From Pontederia crassipes (Eukaryota; Streptophyta; Magnoliopsida; Commelinales; Pontederiaceae), in contig CM060194.1 of assembly GCA_030549335.1 (NCBI GenBank), positions 13,580,171-13,644,170 on the forward strand: a stretch of 64,000 nt of DNA. Direction: 5' to 3'. Under the pieces are notes generated by a model that was given only the letters and a program-made list of their open reading frames with translations, was not told the origin of the DNA and ran no database searches. Of the stretch, positions 37,343 to 48,559 are shown piece by piece. The position numbers and the translations under genes were made by a program. The number at the start of each line of letters is the position of its first letter. Within the stretch, counting starts at the first letter, position 1.

Positions 37343-39188
37343 GATAGAAACAACCCATGAATACAAACTATGCTTTTGTTACTTATAGATTTAGATATAC
37401 CTATAGTTTGTTAGTTCGGTTTGTTACTTTTCGTATTCTTATGCTAAATATTATGCCTGTGATGCTTTTATATTGCATGTGATGCTTTTATATTACCTGT
37501 GATGAATATCAATGCATTTTTATATGCATTATATAATTGTATGGTGTGGGAAGGGGAAAAATAAGGATTGAATGGGTAAAAAAAATCTGCAAGTAGCAAC
37601 TCCATAGCGTTCCATTCCCGTCGCAAAGGTTGTCGACGCTGAGTTGAATAAATCGTCCTTACCACCATATTCGTGTCTCATTGGCGACGCGTACTCCATC
37701 ATATTGCGTCACTTCAGCGTCTTCCTAGCGCCTACAATAGCGACTCGTGGGCGCCGGAATCGCGCCCCATACCTAGCGTCCCTTGCGCGTTGACTTAGCG
37801 ATGCATGTCTTCTATGCACAGTCGCAAACTCCGCGTCTTAATAACGTCGAGATAGCGTCAACACGTGACGCTAGTAGCGTCTCATTTTTTTTACTCTATT
37901 GCGACGCCAATAGCCACCGATATCCAGCGTCCCACTTTTGCGGCGCTAGCTGGACGCGAATGAGACGCTCTTCACCACGGAGGCGTAATAGCTCCACCCC
38001 AGCGTCGCCAATCTTGGGTCGCTAATCGCCAATTTTCTTGTAGTGTTATACATTTACTTTGTAACCTAAGTAAATAAGAGTTGGTCTTATAACATGACAA
38101 CTTGCATACACAATAAAAGAAAATTCATATCTTCTTAAATACATAACTAAATGACATAATTTCATTTTTTTTCCTAGTTTCATATTATAGAAGTATTAAT
38201 CTGGAAAAAGTTTCATATCTAAATTGCTTATGGTTTGTTCTCAGGAAAATAAATATTCAACCAAACTTTTATGTTATTTCAGTGTTCTGGCAGACTGAGT
38301 GCCCTTAGTTTTAGTATTAATATAAAATAGGAAACAATTCATGTTCGAGAACTTTCAATTTTCTTTAAACTTAGACTTCCCGAGATGTAACTCATAAAAT
38401 TACTTGAATTTATATCTCTATGGACTGAGCACATAAATTTAACAAATACTGGTATAATCTATTCAAGGTTTCATTCTAACAAACTGAATAATGTTCGGTA
38501 AAATATTTATAATATTCACTGCACATATCCCTTTTGAATGATTCTAATTGTAAATGAAACCTAACATCAGTTGTTTACGACCCTAAATTAGCACATAATT
38601 ACATGACATTGAAATTAATACATAATTTACAAAATTGGATAACAATTTTGATGGACAGACTATCATCTTAAATAAGAGAACATAACTTTCTCTACAGACA
38701 TCTTATTAACTTGATTTCAAAGCTCAATGGAAATAGACTCAGAGGGGATCAATCATACTAAATTTCATAAATTTTGAAGAAGAATTGATTTGAAGGAATA
38801 TGTCAAGAAGAAAACCATCATCCTAGGGTTAGAATTATCACCTTGACTAGCCATCCTTGTCGAAGTTTCTTAGAACTCCAGATAAGGATTCATTCTCTGC
38901 AAATTATTGTGCGTTTCCTAGAGAGAAAGATGTGACTTCATGAATTTTTCTATATTTTTATCGCTAGAAGAGGTCGGCCGAAAAATGGTCCAAGCATGAG
39001 GTGGCAAGCTGCTTGCTTTGCTGGCAACTTACATGTCGAGTTAAAAATTTTGTCCAATCAAAATTTGACATTCAAAATCATTAATTTTCATCCATAATTA
39101 ACATGCATTAATTATTATTAAGTATGCATTAGTATAATATAATTCATATAATTTATTCACATATTTTATATCTTGATTATTTTTATAC

Positions 39189-39220
<32 letters not shown>

Positions 39221-39770
39221 CCCATATGCTAATTGATGATATTTGATTGGTCCATTAAACTTAATCCAAATGTTAACAGATCATATTCATAGTTAACCAT
39301 ATGAGTATATACTTTAGAATAATATGATTATTAATCATATTTTAATACTTTAATTAAATTTAATAAATTCTTATTATATCAACTAACGTTACAAGCTATA
39401 CTACAACACATATATTCAATTGATTATAATCATATAATTTATAATCCATTATGGATTAGGTCATGGATATTACAGTCGCCACCTCTTTTCGCCCACCGAC
39501 AACAATGGGTAGAGGGGGGCATCCCGACGTTCCCCATCGGTGATGAGTCGTCGTTCCCCCTTTTCGACCATCGACGAGCAGCTACTCAGGGGCATCATCA
39601 ATAGCTGCTCCTTCATCATCGTTCCCCTCTGGAGGTCACCCCCTTCCCGGTGATGCTTAATTTTTTAATATTATTTTATTTTCTTAATGTTGCAACTTCA
39701 GAAAATTACTTGCATGGAGGAGAAACAACATTGCTGCGTGGGCTGTGATAAGAAAATGGACGATCATCAG

Positions 39771-40323
39771 CAGGGCTGGAAATGAGCCAAGCCATTCGTG
39801 AGCAACTCGTGGCTCGGACTATTTTTGGTCTACTTCGGCTTGGCCTATTATCAAAGTGAGCCAGGCTAAAATATTAAATAAAGTCTATTTTCTTAAAGAG
39901 GCTTAGCCTCTTAATAATTAGCCTAGCTTATAGCTTATCAGGCCAAGATTTATTAATATAATTATATATACATATAATTTTTAATCCTTCATCTTTTAAA
40001 TCTTTAATTTTGAGTTCAATATTATTATTTTTATTATATGTTTAGAAAAAATATATTAGTGGTGTCTCTTTTATTTAGTTCATATCTATTGTTTCTTTAA
40101 TAAATAAGATTTATTATATTTAATTTAGTAGATTATCAAAAAATATGTTTGGCTTAACAGACTAATAAGCTAGGCCAGGCATTAAAAGTTAATCAAACAA
40201 GTTAGGCTAAGTTTATATTCATGGTTTGTTACAATATAGGCCAGGCTTAAATACTTTTATTTTGCAATAGGTTTGGCCTATTTAAGTGGGAGCCTAGCTC
40301 GGCCTAGCTCGTGTCCAGCCCTA
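39771..40323. mobile_element. Non-autonomous hAT element with 8-bp TSD
   Basis: The ends cagggctggaaatgagc and, reverse-complemented, tagggctggacacgagc form the terminal inverted repeat. The octamer atcatcag flanks it exactly (39763-39770 and 40324-40331). The 553-bp interior is AT-rich with ggcttagcct / aggccaggct phrases and no coding sequence. It lies in the right arm of the outer long-TIR element and is absent from the left arm. Confidence 0.9.
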
Positions 40324-40453
40324 ATCATCAGTAAAAAAAAGATATTTGGTAAAACAAGTTAAAAGATTGAGAACAATCATGTTACAAAGTGAAATTCAAG
40401 GATAGCGCTAGAAAAATGATAACAGTTGGAGGGTATTTAGTGAAATTTATCCT

Positions 40454-41370
40454 AAAAACATGTTATATTATCGAATATGGGCCACATAGAGTAGACATTT
40501 TAAAATTTGAATTTATAAGTCCACGACATTAGGGTTTAGGGTAGGGATAGAACCAAACTATTGTACCTGAAAGCAATAGGAGATGAAGAGTGTACAGCGA
40601 TTACACACGAAAGTTCATCGTCATGCTTGGCTTCTCTTGCATTGTGATTTGAAGCATCTCATGCATTGCGATTCGAAGCTTCTCCCTCCTTGTCATTTGG
40701 ACCCTTGATTGCTATCAGGGGCCACCGATGAGCAACAAACGATTTTCGACAATGATGATTATCAGCGATTGTAAAGAGGGAAGGGGGGAAATAACGATTG
40801 TGAAGGAGGAAAGGGGCAAAAATGTGGGATATCTAAGTTAAAAGTTCAAATGAGTGCAATTACGACAAAAATGTTGGACGAGTGGTAAAAGGTATTTTGT
40901 CACATTATGAAGGGATACATGTGGAGGAGAGAGGAAGAAGAAGGTTCCCATTTATGATGGACAATCGGAAAATAGGCTATCACATGTCAAATGAACATTT
41001 GATGAAATAAGATAAAAGTTGGAATACAATCTCGTTATAAACTAAAGTTTGATGAAAAGTTAGACAAGATGATATGTTCAAGTGCAGTTAAGAAAATTTA
41101 CCCCATTATATTTTAATCATTCAATTAGAACGGGAGCTTGATCCAAAATTGAAATCTAGGATTTCATGCATGATTAATAATGATTTGAATTTGAGTTAAA
41201 TACTCATGACCCCCGACCTAGGATTCTTATGTTGGATTAAATTCTTGATACCATTGAAAACTTTATTTTTTATGTCGATTGAACTCTATAAAGTTTGATA
41301 CTTTGATTCAATTCAAATCATATTTAGACTTCCCTAGGGGTGTGTTTGGTATGGGGATTTTGACAAAAAG
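40454..41370. other. Intergenic DNA, no gene seen
   Basis: AT-rich sequence with no supported gene. Phrases near 40880-41090 (ggtattttgtcaca, ctaaagtttgatgaaaag) resemble the TIRs of the surrounding long-TIR elements, suggesting another decayed copy whose ends I could not pair. Confidence 0.5.
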
Positions 41371-41373
41371 TTA

Positions 41374-42134
41374 TGGTCCGTTTGGATTAAGGGATATGAA
41401 GGAGTGGGGTGGAATATGGAGGAATGAAATTAGTTAAACTACGTTTGGTTACATTTTTAATTTAAGTTAAGAGGGTGGGGTGGAATAGCTAAGCACTTTA
41501 AACACCACATTTTTCAAGAGGAATAGATTATTTTAGACCAAATTAGCCTCTTTTCTTTTTTTATTACCAAATGAAATTATTTCTCTTCTTACCAAAGTAA
41601 ACCACCCCTCTCTCTCTCTCTTAATCCTCTCATTCATTGATATATTATTTTTCTATCATTTTTTATTAAATACAACTTTTTAGTAAATATAAAATTAATT
41701 TTATTCAAAATAAACATAAATATACTATTTAAAAATAATTTAATACTAATATAATGTATTCAACCAGGTCGGGACGTAAAACTCGGATTTGGTCCCGACC
41801 TGACTCAGTCTGGTCTTAAAGTAATGAGACCCGGTCTTGACCCAATTATCCATTGGGTCAAGAAAAATTCGAAAAATCGAGGCCAGTGCAAGCGACGGCG
41901 ATAAGGTTGACCCGATTTATGCTCACCCCTAATTAATAATTATAAATAATTTAAATATATAATGAATGATACAAATGACTTTTATACAAATAAAACATTC
42001 ATTACCCCACCCTGCGTCTTATATAATTTATTATCCAAACATAGATTTTTTAATGACACATCACACTTCACCACCCCATCACTCACTACGTCATGCCACC
42101 ACATCTCTCCATTAGTTATTTGTCAAACAAACCC
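41374..42134. mobile_element. Harbinger-like MITE
   Basis: The ends tggtccgtttggatta and, reverse-complemented, gggtttgtttgac are weakly inverted. Both flanks are tta (41371-41373 and 42135-42137), the usual PIF/Harbinger target. A separate insertion may lie inside (about 41768-41930, starting ccaggtcgggacg and ending gctcacccctaat). The boundary call is tentative. Confidence 0.45.
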
Positions 42135-42137
42135 TTA

Positions 42138-42881
42138 ATTCTCGAAAACTAATTGATTAGATAGAAAAGATTGGATTAGTGCTTGGATGAAAAATTATAA
42201 TGATGAGGATTTAAAAAATTAATTTGATAGAGAAGTTTTAGTAGGTGTTTGGATAAAAAAATAAAAATTAAGAATATAATTTATTATTTTATGAGGTATA
42301 AAATTATAGTAAATAAAAATATATTATTAATATTATAATTTACATAAATTATTACATTATTAATATTATTTTTATATATTTTTAAATATATTAATTTAAT
42401 AATTTACATAAATCTTAATATCCAAATATAATATATTTTTTTATAAAAATAATTGAACATTTTAATTATAAAATATTTCTAAATTATTAAACTAAATATT
42501 TTATTGTTTTTAATAATTACATTTAATAATTTTATAAGATGACTAATAATGTATTAATAAATTATATATACTTACATTACAAAATAATTAAAAAATAGAT
42601 GAAAGAAAAAAAGTCAAAAGATGCGGTTGAAAAGATATAAAGCAGAAGTAAAAAAAAGAAATGTTCTTACCTTCGGCAAGAACTTCTGACCAGAACTTTT
42701 GGCCAAAAGTTCCAGGCTTCCAGCCAAAGATCATTGAAAGTTTTCGTCACATATGATGTTTGGTAGAACAAAGGATTGTTCTACCCTTTATTCTGTAAAC
42801 AAACACAACCTAGGAGTCTCTTTGGTTCAAAGTTTATTAATGGGAACAGAAGGTAAACAGGGGAAAAGAAAGGGCGGGAAG
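42138..42881. other. AT-rich intergenic DNA
   Basis: No coding sequence or transposon end was found before the CACTA element. The composition is very AT-rich to about 42590 and mixed thereafter. Confidence 0.55.
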
Positions 42882-44684
42882 TGCTACAAGAAAATTGCAA
42901 ATTTTTGTCGGACAATTTTTGATGAGCTATAATCCTTTGTAATTTCTTACGACATTTGCGACAGACATGAAAATACTTCCGACGAACAAAACTTCCATCG
43001 TTAGTATCGACGATAAAATTCGTCGATATTTTATCGACGGTTGCTTTCAAAATTACCGATGAATATGACATCTGTCGGTAATACAAAAGGTGTAATCCAT
43101 CGGCAAATTTATTTTTAATGAAATATATGATTAATATTTTAATATTATTTTGACCTATCCTCCCTTCCGTATTATTGATGGCTAAAGATTCATTGGTAAT
43201 GCTAAAAGTGTAAACTGTTAGAAATTTTAATTTTAATAAAATACATGAAATAGCTTCATAAATACATGATTAATATTTTAATATTAATTATTAACGGGTC
43301 CTCCTTTTGTATTACAGGCGGTACGAAACCATCGATAATACTGAAGGGAGGACCCCTCGATAATTTTAATTTAATAAAATATAATATAAATATATGATTA
43401 TTATTTTAATATTATTGTTATCGACGGATCTCTCCTTCGATTTTACCAACGGTTAGAAATTCGTCGATAATATTGAAGGCATAAATCATTGGTAATTTTA
43501 CTTTTAATAAAATATACGAGACATAATGTAAATATATGATTGTTATTTTAATATTAATGTTACCAATGGGTACTCCGTTTGGTATTACGGATGAGTACAT
43601 ATTTGTCGGTAAATACCAAAGGGAGGACCCATGGGTAATTTTATTTTAATATTATACAAATATTCACTCCCTCTCCCCTCTCGCTCCCTCTCCCTCTCTC
43701 CTTCGGCTTCGACGAATGATGACAACCTTCGTCTCTCTCTCATCTCCCTCTCCTTCTCTCCCGACGGCCGATCTCGACCATCTACAGTCAGATCTATATG
43801 ATCCCCTCTCCTCTCTCGCTCCCTCTCCCTCTCTCTCTCGGCTTAGACGAACAACGATGATCTCCGACTCTCTCTCTCTCATCTCCCTCTCCTTTCTCGA
43901 CGCGGCTGATCCCAGCTGCCTACGACTAGAGTCATCGTCCGATGGCTAGATCTGATCGTAGGTGGCCAGATCCTATCGCAGGGTGACCAAATCGGCTGCC
44001 ATCTCATCCTCTCTCACCGTATCTCTTTGCTCTCTCTGACCCTCTCTCTCTCCCTCTCTCCTCTCCCCTCCCCTCTCTCTCTCTCATTTCCCTCTCTCCC
44101 TCTCAACCCTCTCTCTCTCTCTCTACTTCGTGACAACGACTTTGGCAGACCCATGGCTCCGATGACGATGACCTCCCTCTTCCCCAGTCTCTCAGTTGTG
44201 GTCGCTTGGCGGCCGTTCCGACCGCCTAAGGCCCCATGCGGTCGCATTTGGTTGCAGGTAGCCAAATCAGCTGCCCTGCGGTTAGATCAACCAGTAGATT
44301 CAGCCGTCAGGCTGCTCTTGTAGGCTCACACCTCCGACGATGACGACCTCCCTCTCTCTTGGATGCCCCAGCCGGATCCGACAGCAGGCGTCTGTTTTTT
44401 CTTTTAAATCTTAATAATGGTTTTTGACGAGTTAACTCCCGCTGGAACCTCCGACCCGATCAAAAGTTCCGAAGGGCGTCCACCCTTTGAGATCGCACTC
44501 TTCGAAACTTATGACGACATTATCCGTCTATATTTTCGACGATCTTGATGCGTCGCCGGGAAACCATTACCAATGAGCAATTTTGTTAACAATCATGTAC
44601 CCGTTGAAAATTGATCTTTCCAACATATAACGTGAGATTTCCAATGGATTTATCTATCAAAAAAATGCCAAAAGTATTGTAGTG
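42882..44684. mobile_element. Non-autonomous CACTA element 3
   Basis: The right end reads aaaagtattgtagtg and the left end tgctacaagaaaattgc, so the leading CA of CACTA is TG here. The 3-bp duplication aag is exact (42879-42881 and 44685-44687). Subterminal DNA carries cgtcgat / atcgacgg and cggtaat motifs. The centre is a CT microsatellite-like block (43670-44170) and a short agatctgatcg GC-rich stretch. No transposase is encoded. The 1.8-kb element has the same layout as the relic at 0.9-2.1 kb. Confidence 0.85.
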
Positions 44685-45192
44685 AAGGGAATGGAGGAGA
44701 AAGATGAATAATTATCTTGTTTGATTGACATAATTAAAGGGAAGATGTTAAGTGATAATTTTACTCAGACATATCCTTTATATGCATATTTATATAACTA
44801 AAGATGAAAATATATTTTAAATTCACCTCTAACTATAGAGACCCTAAATCTACCCTATGAAGCCTTGAAATGGATTGGTATAGTGTATAGAATGAATGAG
44901 TGTGAATAGGATATGTAAAGTAGGATGTATGTATGGTGCTTGTTGTATTTTTCTTTTATCAGAGGAAAATTTTAACAAAATGCCCTCCAAGTTTGGTTGC
45001 TTTTCAATTCTACCCTTCAACTTTATTTTGTAAGTAGATTACCATCCAACTATTAATTTATTTCATGAGCTGCCTTTTTTACATGTGATCGTTTGTTTCT
45101 CAATTGTGCGATGTACGTGATATGTTTCTCTCTCCGACGTCACATATTAAAATAATAATATAAAAATTTTAAAAAAATAGAGGGTGTGCCCT

Positions 45193-46554
45193 TGATGCAT
45201 GAAAAATCATGCATTACTTTAGGTCATTTGATTAGTATTTTAGAATATTTTTATGTTTAGAAAAAAAGAGTTTTGATTTATTTTCATATAATTTTCTTTA
45301 GATTTGAATTCTACCTAATTTTGGAAATTATTCATAGCAGAATACGAGAAAATGTCGAAATGAAGGCAAGAAAAGACTTAAAACAGCTCAGAAGATTGTC
45401 ACGGCCATAACAGTTCTGGTCATGGCCGTGACAGGAAGATATTGCACAGAAAATTGGCTTACTGTCATGGCCATGACAGTGGCCGTGACAGAGACATTTT
45501 TCAGCAGAAAATTGACTATTTTTCAGCCTTGACAACCTTCTGTCACGGCCATGACAGAGCCTTTCACGGTCGTGATGGTGATCGATTAGATCATTTTAAA
45601 CCCATTTTATCCACTTTTTGGATATATTTTCGGTTTTTTTCCTTGGGAGACGAAAAAAACTTATAAAAGGAAGCAGAAGAGGCTTGGAAAAGCATCACTG
45701 GGGCATAATTTTGAAACCTAGAAAGAGGAGAAGTGCGAGGACAACAACGAAGCTCTGTCGGAAACTCGAGAGAGGACGTGCTTAGCCTACGCTATAGTTT
45801 TTATTTTCTTTTCCCTACATTTTTATTCCAGATTTGATGTTTATTTTCTCAGATTTATTCTTTTATTAGGGTCATCTTAGTTGAACCCTATTTATGTATT
45901 GGATTCTTCTTAATATTAGTTTGATTTGAATCCTTAATAGCATTACAATTTCATGTTTAATGCTTTCCTTTGATTCCATGATTTATGATTTGATTTCTAT
46001 CTAATAAGAAGTGATTATTTTCATAATAGTTTCTATGATTGATCTTACTTATTGCATGCCATAACTAGGGAAATCGAAAAAGACCTAATTTATTTAGTTA
46101 TTAAGGTGACTTGAGAAAGTCCTTAATATTAATTCCAGTTTAATACATCTTATGATTTAATTAAGTAAATTAAAAACCAAAAGAATTGATTTATTTTAAT
46201 TATTCATAAGATAATAGTTGAAGCCTGAAACATTGGTTAACTGATTTTGGGAATTCACTTTATTATTGATTCAATTAATTCTAAGCTGAAAAAATTCATT
46301 ACATTCTAGTGATGATAATTAGATGCCTTAATCATTAAATCAATATTTCTCCAGGTGATCATTTCCTTTATTTTTATTAATTTTCTTTTATTCACATCTA
46401 AAATCATATATTTCCTTAATTTCTCTATTAACAAAGTTAAAATAAAATCTAAGTTATTAACCATCCTCGTGGGAACGATAACTCTATTCATTCACTTTAT
46501 TACTTAAGCGACTAGTGCACTTGCTAACATTTACTATCAATTCTACACGCATCA
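45193..46554 (+). mobile_element. Solo LTR, Ty3/gypsy-like, with 5-bp TSD
   Basis: The sequence begins tgatgcatgaaaaatcatgc and ends ctacacgcatca, flanked exactly by gccct (45188-45192 and 46555-46559). The 3' part (cctcgtgggaacgataactc, then gcgactagtgcacttgc) has the style of the ends of plant Ty3/gypsy Tat-type LTRs. The 1362 bp contain no coding sequence and no internal domain remains, so recombination between LTRs is the simplest origin. Confidence 0.85.
45398..45575. repeat. Array of palindromic tgtcayggccrtgaca sites
   Basis: At least five copies or part copies of the palindrome TGTCAYGGCCRTGACA fall in 180 bp: 45398-45413, 45418-45433, 45463-45478 (perfect), 45479-45490 (half) and 45541-45556, with a weaker one at 45562. 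They lie in the 5' half of the solo LTR, where promoter or enhancer elements would sit. Confidence 0.85.
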
Positions 46555-46855
46555 GCCCTCTCCTCTTTTCCCCGAACCTCCCCCTCCCTTCTTCAATAGC
46601 CGGAGAAGAGGGAGTGCCACGCCTAGAGGAGGGAATAAGAGACAGGGGAGGGAGAAAAAGAGAGGGCACACCTTCTCAATTATTTTAATTATTTTAAATC
46701 TTTTAGACTTTAGTATTATTTAATTTGTCACCTCAAACATAGAGGGCACATCTTTTAGATTGTGTAATCGAAAAATATGTAAAGTTATAAAATAGAGCTA
46801 AGAAATTGAGTAAAGTTAGAGATTATTTAATGAAATTTATAGCAAGGATTAATGC

Positions 46856-47601
46856 TTATGTTATATGACAACTTTTTTTTTGTTGTCACATGGTTATCAT
46901 ATCTTGAAAACAAATCAAATGTTAAGCCGAAAGGTTAAAGATAATATGATATTAAAATTATGCATTAGATTTGAGGTAACTGCTACATACATTGTTTTAT
47001 GAACTCCGACGTGAGGCAACTGTCGCACTGTCTTCGAGGTGTCCATTTAGGTGCAAGTGCAATTTGATCCGGCATCCTCGAGCGCAAATCAAGCAATCGA
47101 TAGAAAATTGTTCACCACATATTGATCTAGAATCCCAAATAAATTAAAGCATCGGCTACAAGCCATGCCGAACTCGAAATAAGACGCATCCATTTGTTTT
47201 TCCTTCAAAAAATAAAAATAAAAATAAAATAAAATAAAATGGAACTCGAAATTACCTGCAGAAAAGAGTGACGAAAATGGATTTAAAATGTAAAAAAAGG
47301 AAATAAGCAACAAACAAAACAAAGCGCGTGCCATGTAGAATTGTTAACTGCCACATCTCCTTGCACTATGTACAAATCCCCCTCTACAAAAGTAAAAAAA
47401 AAAAGTAAAGAAGTGTTTTTTTTTTCATGCTTCCTTTCTCTCTCCTCTTTCTTTCGCTCCTTTCTCACATAAAGTGGGCTCATCAAGCATTCCCCAAATA
47501 AATGAAATGAAACAATATTGGGAACGAATGTGAAAGAGCCAATTGATTCATGCATGCACGCAGCTGGTAATTGATTTAGCCCTCGAGATATATCGAGTTA
47601 A
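46856..47601. other. Intergenic DNA and 3' flank of calmodulin-like gene
   Basis: No gene is supported. Short minus-strand ORFs (81 and 90 codons, 47089-47555) are low-complexity and lie directly downstream of the calmodulin-like gene, where its 3' UTR is expected. Confidence 0.5.
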
Positions 47602-48405
47602 TTATTTTAAGACAAGGCGGCGAAGCCTCCCCCACGCATCATCTGCTTGAACTCCTTGAAGTTGACCATTGCCGTCGCCGTCTACGTCGACCTTGTTGAT
47701 CATCCTCCGGCAGTCCTCGACGGTGCGGCCCTGCTTCAGCCCCAGCGAGGCGAGCACCGACCGGAGCTCGTCGACGGTGATGAAGCCGTCGCCGTTCTGG
47801 TCGAACACGTTGAACGCCTCCCGCATGTCCTCCTCCTCGTCCCGCTCGTCCATGATCGTCTTGTACAGCGTCCCGAATTCGTCGATGTCCACGCACCCGT
47901 CCCCATTCACGTCGATCTTCTCGATCATTGCCGCCAGCTCCTCCTCCGGGATGTATATCCCCAGGTTCTCCAGCGAGTCGCCCAGCTCCTTCCTCGTGAT
48001 CGCCCCGTCCCCGTTCCGGTCGAACATCTGGAACACCCTCTTCAGCTCCGCCGGGTCCACCGGCTCCAGCCCCCCGCGCGGCGTCGCCGTCGCCGTCGCC
48101 GTCGAGGACTCGACGTCGGCCATGCTATATGATCCGACCACCCCTTCCTTCTTCGTCACCCTCCTCCCGTCGTTCTCCTCCTGCCGCCCACAATTCGACG
48201 AACGACGCAGAGGACTGCGCTCGGAGGAGGAAGACGGCGTCGGGGACGCTGCTTCTGCGGCAGCTACGGCGGCGGCGACGGGGAGGAGGAGGAGGAGGAG
48301 GGAGGAGAGCCTCTTTGGGAGTAAACGGAGGAGGAGGGTATTAAGGAGATGGCAGAGGAGTATAATCCTCTGAAATCGTCCCGTTATTATTAGCTTCGTC
48401 TTCAT
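47602..48405 (-). CDS. Calmodulin-like protein, frameshifted in EF hand 4
   Basis: Encodes a calmodulin-like calcium sensor on a single GC-rich exon; 267 codons as read. Residues 13-50 form a basic-hydrophobic segment ([18 protein letters not shown], then a poly-Leu run and Ala/Val). It resembles the N-terminal membrane anchor of Arabidopsis CML4/CML5-type proteins and supports the upstream ATG at 48405 over Met95. EF-hand loops lie at D129-E140, D165-E176 and D202-E213, each with the DxNGDG pattern. The fourth loop starts at D240 (DVDGDG) but the frame then shifts. Reading one base over from 47668 gives [11 protein letters not shown] and a Gly-rich end stopping at 47607-47609, as in intact relatives. 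A single extra base in ccattgcc (47666-47673) explains this, either a real mutation or an assembly error. The known family partners are calcium-regulated targets; none is visible here. Confidence 0.9.
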   Translation of the reverse strand: MKTKLIITGRFQRIILLCHLLNTLLLRLLPKRLSSLLLLLLPVAAAVAAAEAASPTPSSSSERSPLRRSSNCGRQEENDGRRVTKKEGVVGSYSMADVESSTATATATPRGGLEPVDPAELKRVFQMFDRNGDGAITRKELGDSLENLGIYIPEEELAAMIEKIDVNGDGCVDIDEFGTLYKTIMDERDEEEDMREAFNVFDQNGDGFITVDELRSVLASLGLKQGRTVEDCRRMINKVDVDGDGNGQLQGVQADDAWGRLRRLVLK

Positions 48406-48534
48406 ACGAATCTCGACCAGAGCGCTCGCCGCGCGCTGCCTGAATTTGCTCAGCGGCGGGGAGCAATTGGAGGAGGTGGAGGAGGCGCAGCGTTCATGGC
48501 GCTGGCGTGGTTGGTTTATGCTTTTGCATCTTCG

Positions 48535-48546
48535 CGTATATATAAA
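48535..48546 (-). promoter_or_regulatory. TATA element of calmodulin-like gene
   Basis: On the minus strand TATTTATATATA lies 130 bases upstream of the start codon at 48405, followed by a GC-rich leader. This is the usual spacing for a plant core promoter with a leader of about 100 bases. Confidence 0.55.
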
Positions 48547-48559
48547 TATGATAACTCGT

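Larger units (their letters stand above)
33121..38045 (+). mobile_element. CACTA (En/Spm) transposon 2, defective, inverted to element 1
   Basis: The right end reads gccaattttcttgtagtg and the left end ctacaagaaaatgggcgctt, lacking the expected first two bases CA. The triplet tta flanks both sides (33118-33120 and 38046-38048), supporting the boundaries. The parts run in the opposite direction to element 1: agcgtctc-rich subterminal DNA, AT-rich DNA with tatatgtatac motifs, a GC-rich block, then transposase remnants on the plus strand. It is shorter than element 1 because the TNPD and TNPA remnants are joined by a further deletion. Confidence 0.88.
24708..39474. mobile_element. LTR-like insertion split by two CACTA elements
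   Basis: The sequence begins tgtcacgacctcgattt and ends gatattaca, with TG and CA termini. It is flanked by gtcac (24703-24707) and gtcgc (39475-39479), a 4-of-5 match for a 5-bp duplication. Outside it lie the two matching GC-rich blocks of the outer element. Without the two CACTA elements it measures about 2.7 kb and shows no pol coding, so a solo LTR or a non-coding LTR element is likely. Confidence 0.5.
23560..40453. mobile_element. Outer long-TIR (Mutator-like) element, heavily nested
   Basis: The left arm from 23560 (ggaaaaatttcaccaaatac) and the right arm ending about 40453, reverse-complemented (aggataaatttcactaaat), align for some 300 bp. The alignment includes shared phrases such as tttctagc, actttgtaac, cttttaac and ctcctccatgcaagtaattt. 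GC-rich blocks (24390-24700 and 39480-39650) follow each arm. No matching 9-bp target-site duplication was found, so assignment to Mutator rests on the long TIRs only. The interior was split by later insertions listed separately. Confidence 0.65.
44960..46855. mobile_element. Long-TIR element interrupted by a solo LTR
   Basis: The left end (aattttaacaaaatgccctcc, here about 44968 on) and the right end read in reverse (ataaatttcattaaataatc) are related to the arms of the outer element at 23.6 and 40.4 kb. A GC-richer core (45180-45192 and 46555-46670) is split by the solo LTR. No target-site duplication was resolved. Confidence 0.55.

Noticed and set aside
43670-44323. ORFs in the tctctccctctc region (72-98 codons)
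   Set aside because: They are CT microsatellite sequence in the centre of CACTA element 3, open on both strands.
47647-48373. Plus-strand ORFs of 161 and 234 codons
   Set aside because: They are antisense shadows of the calmodulin-like exon.
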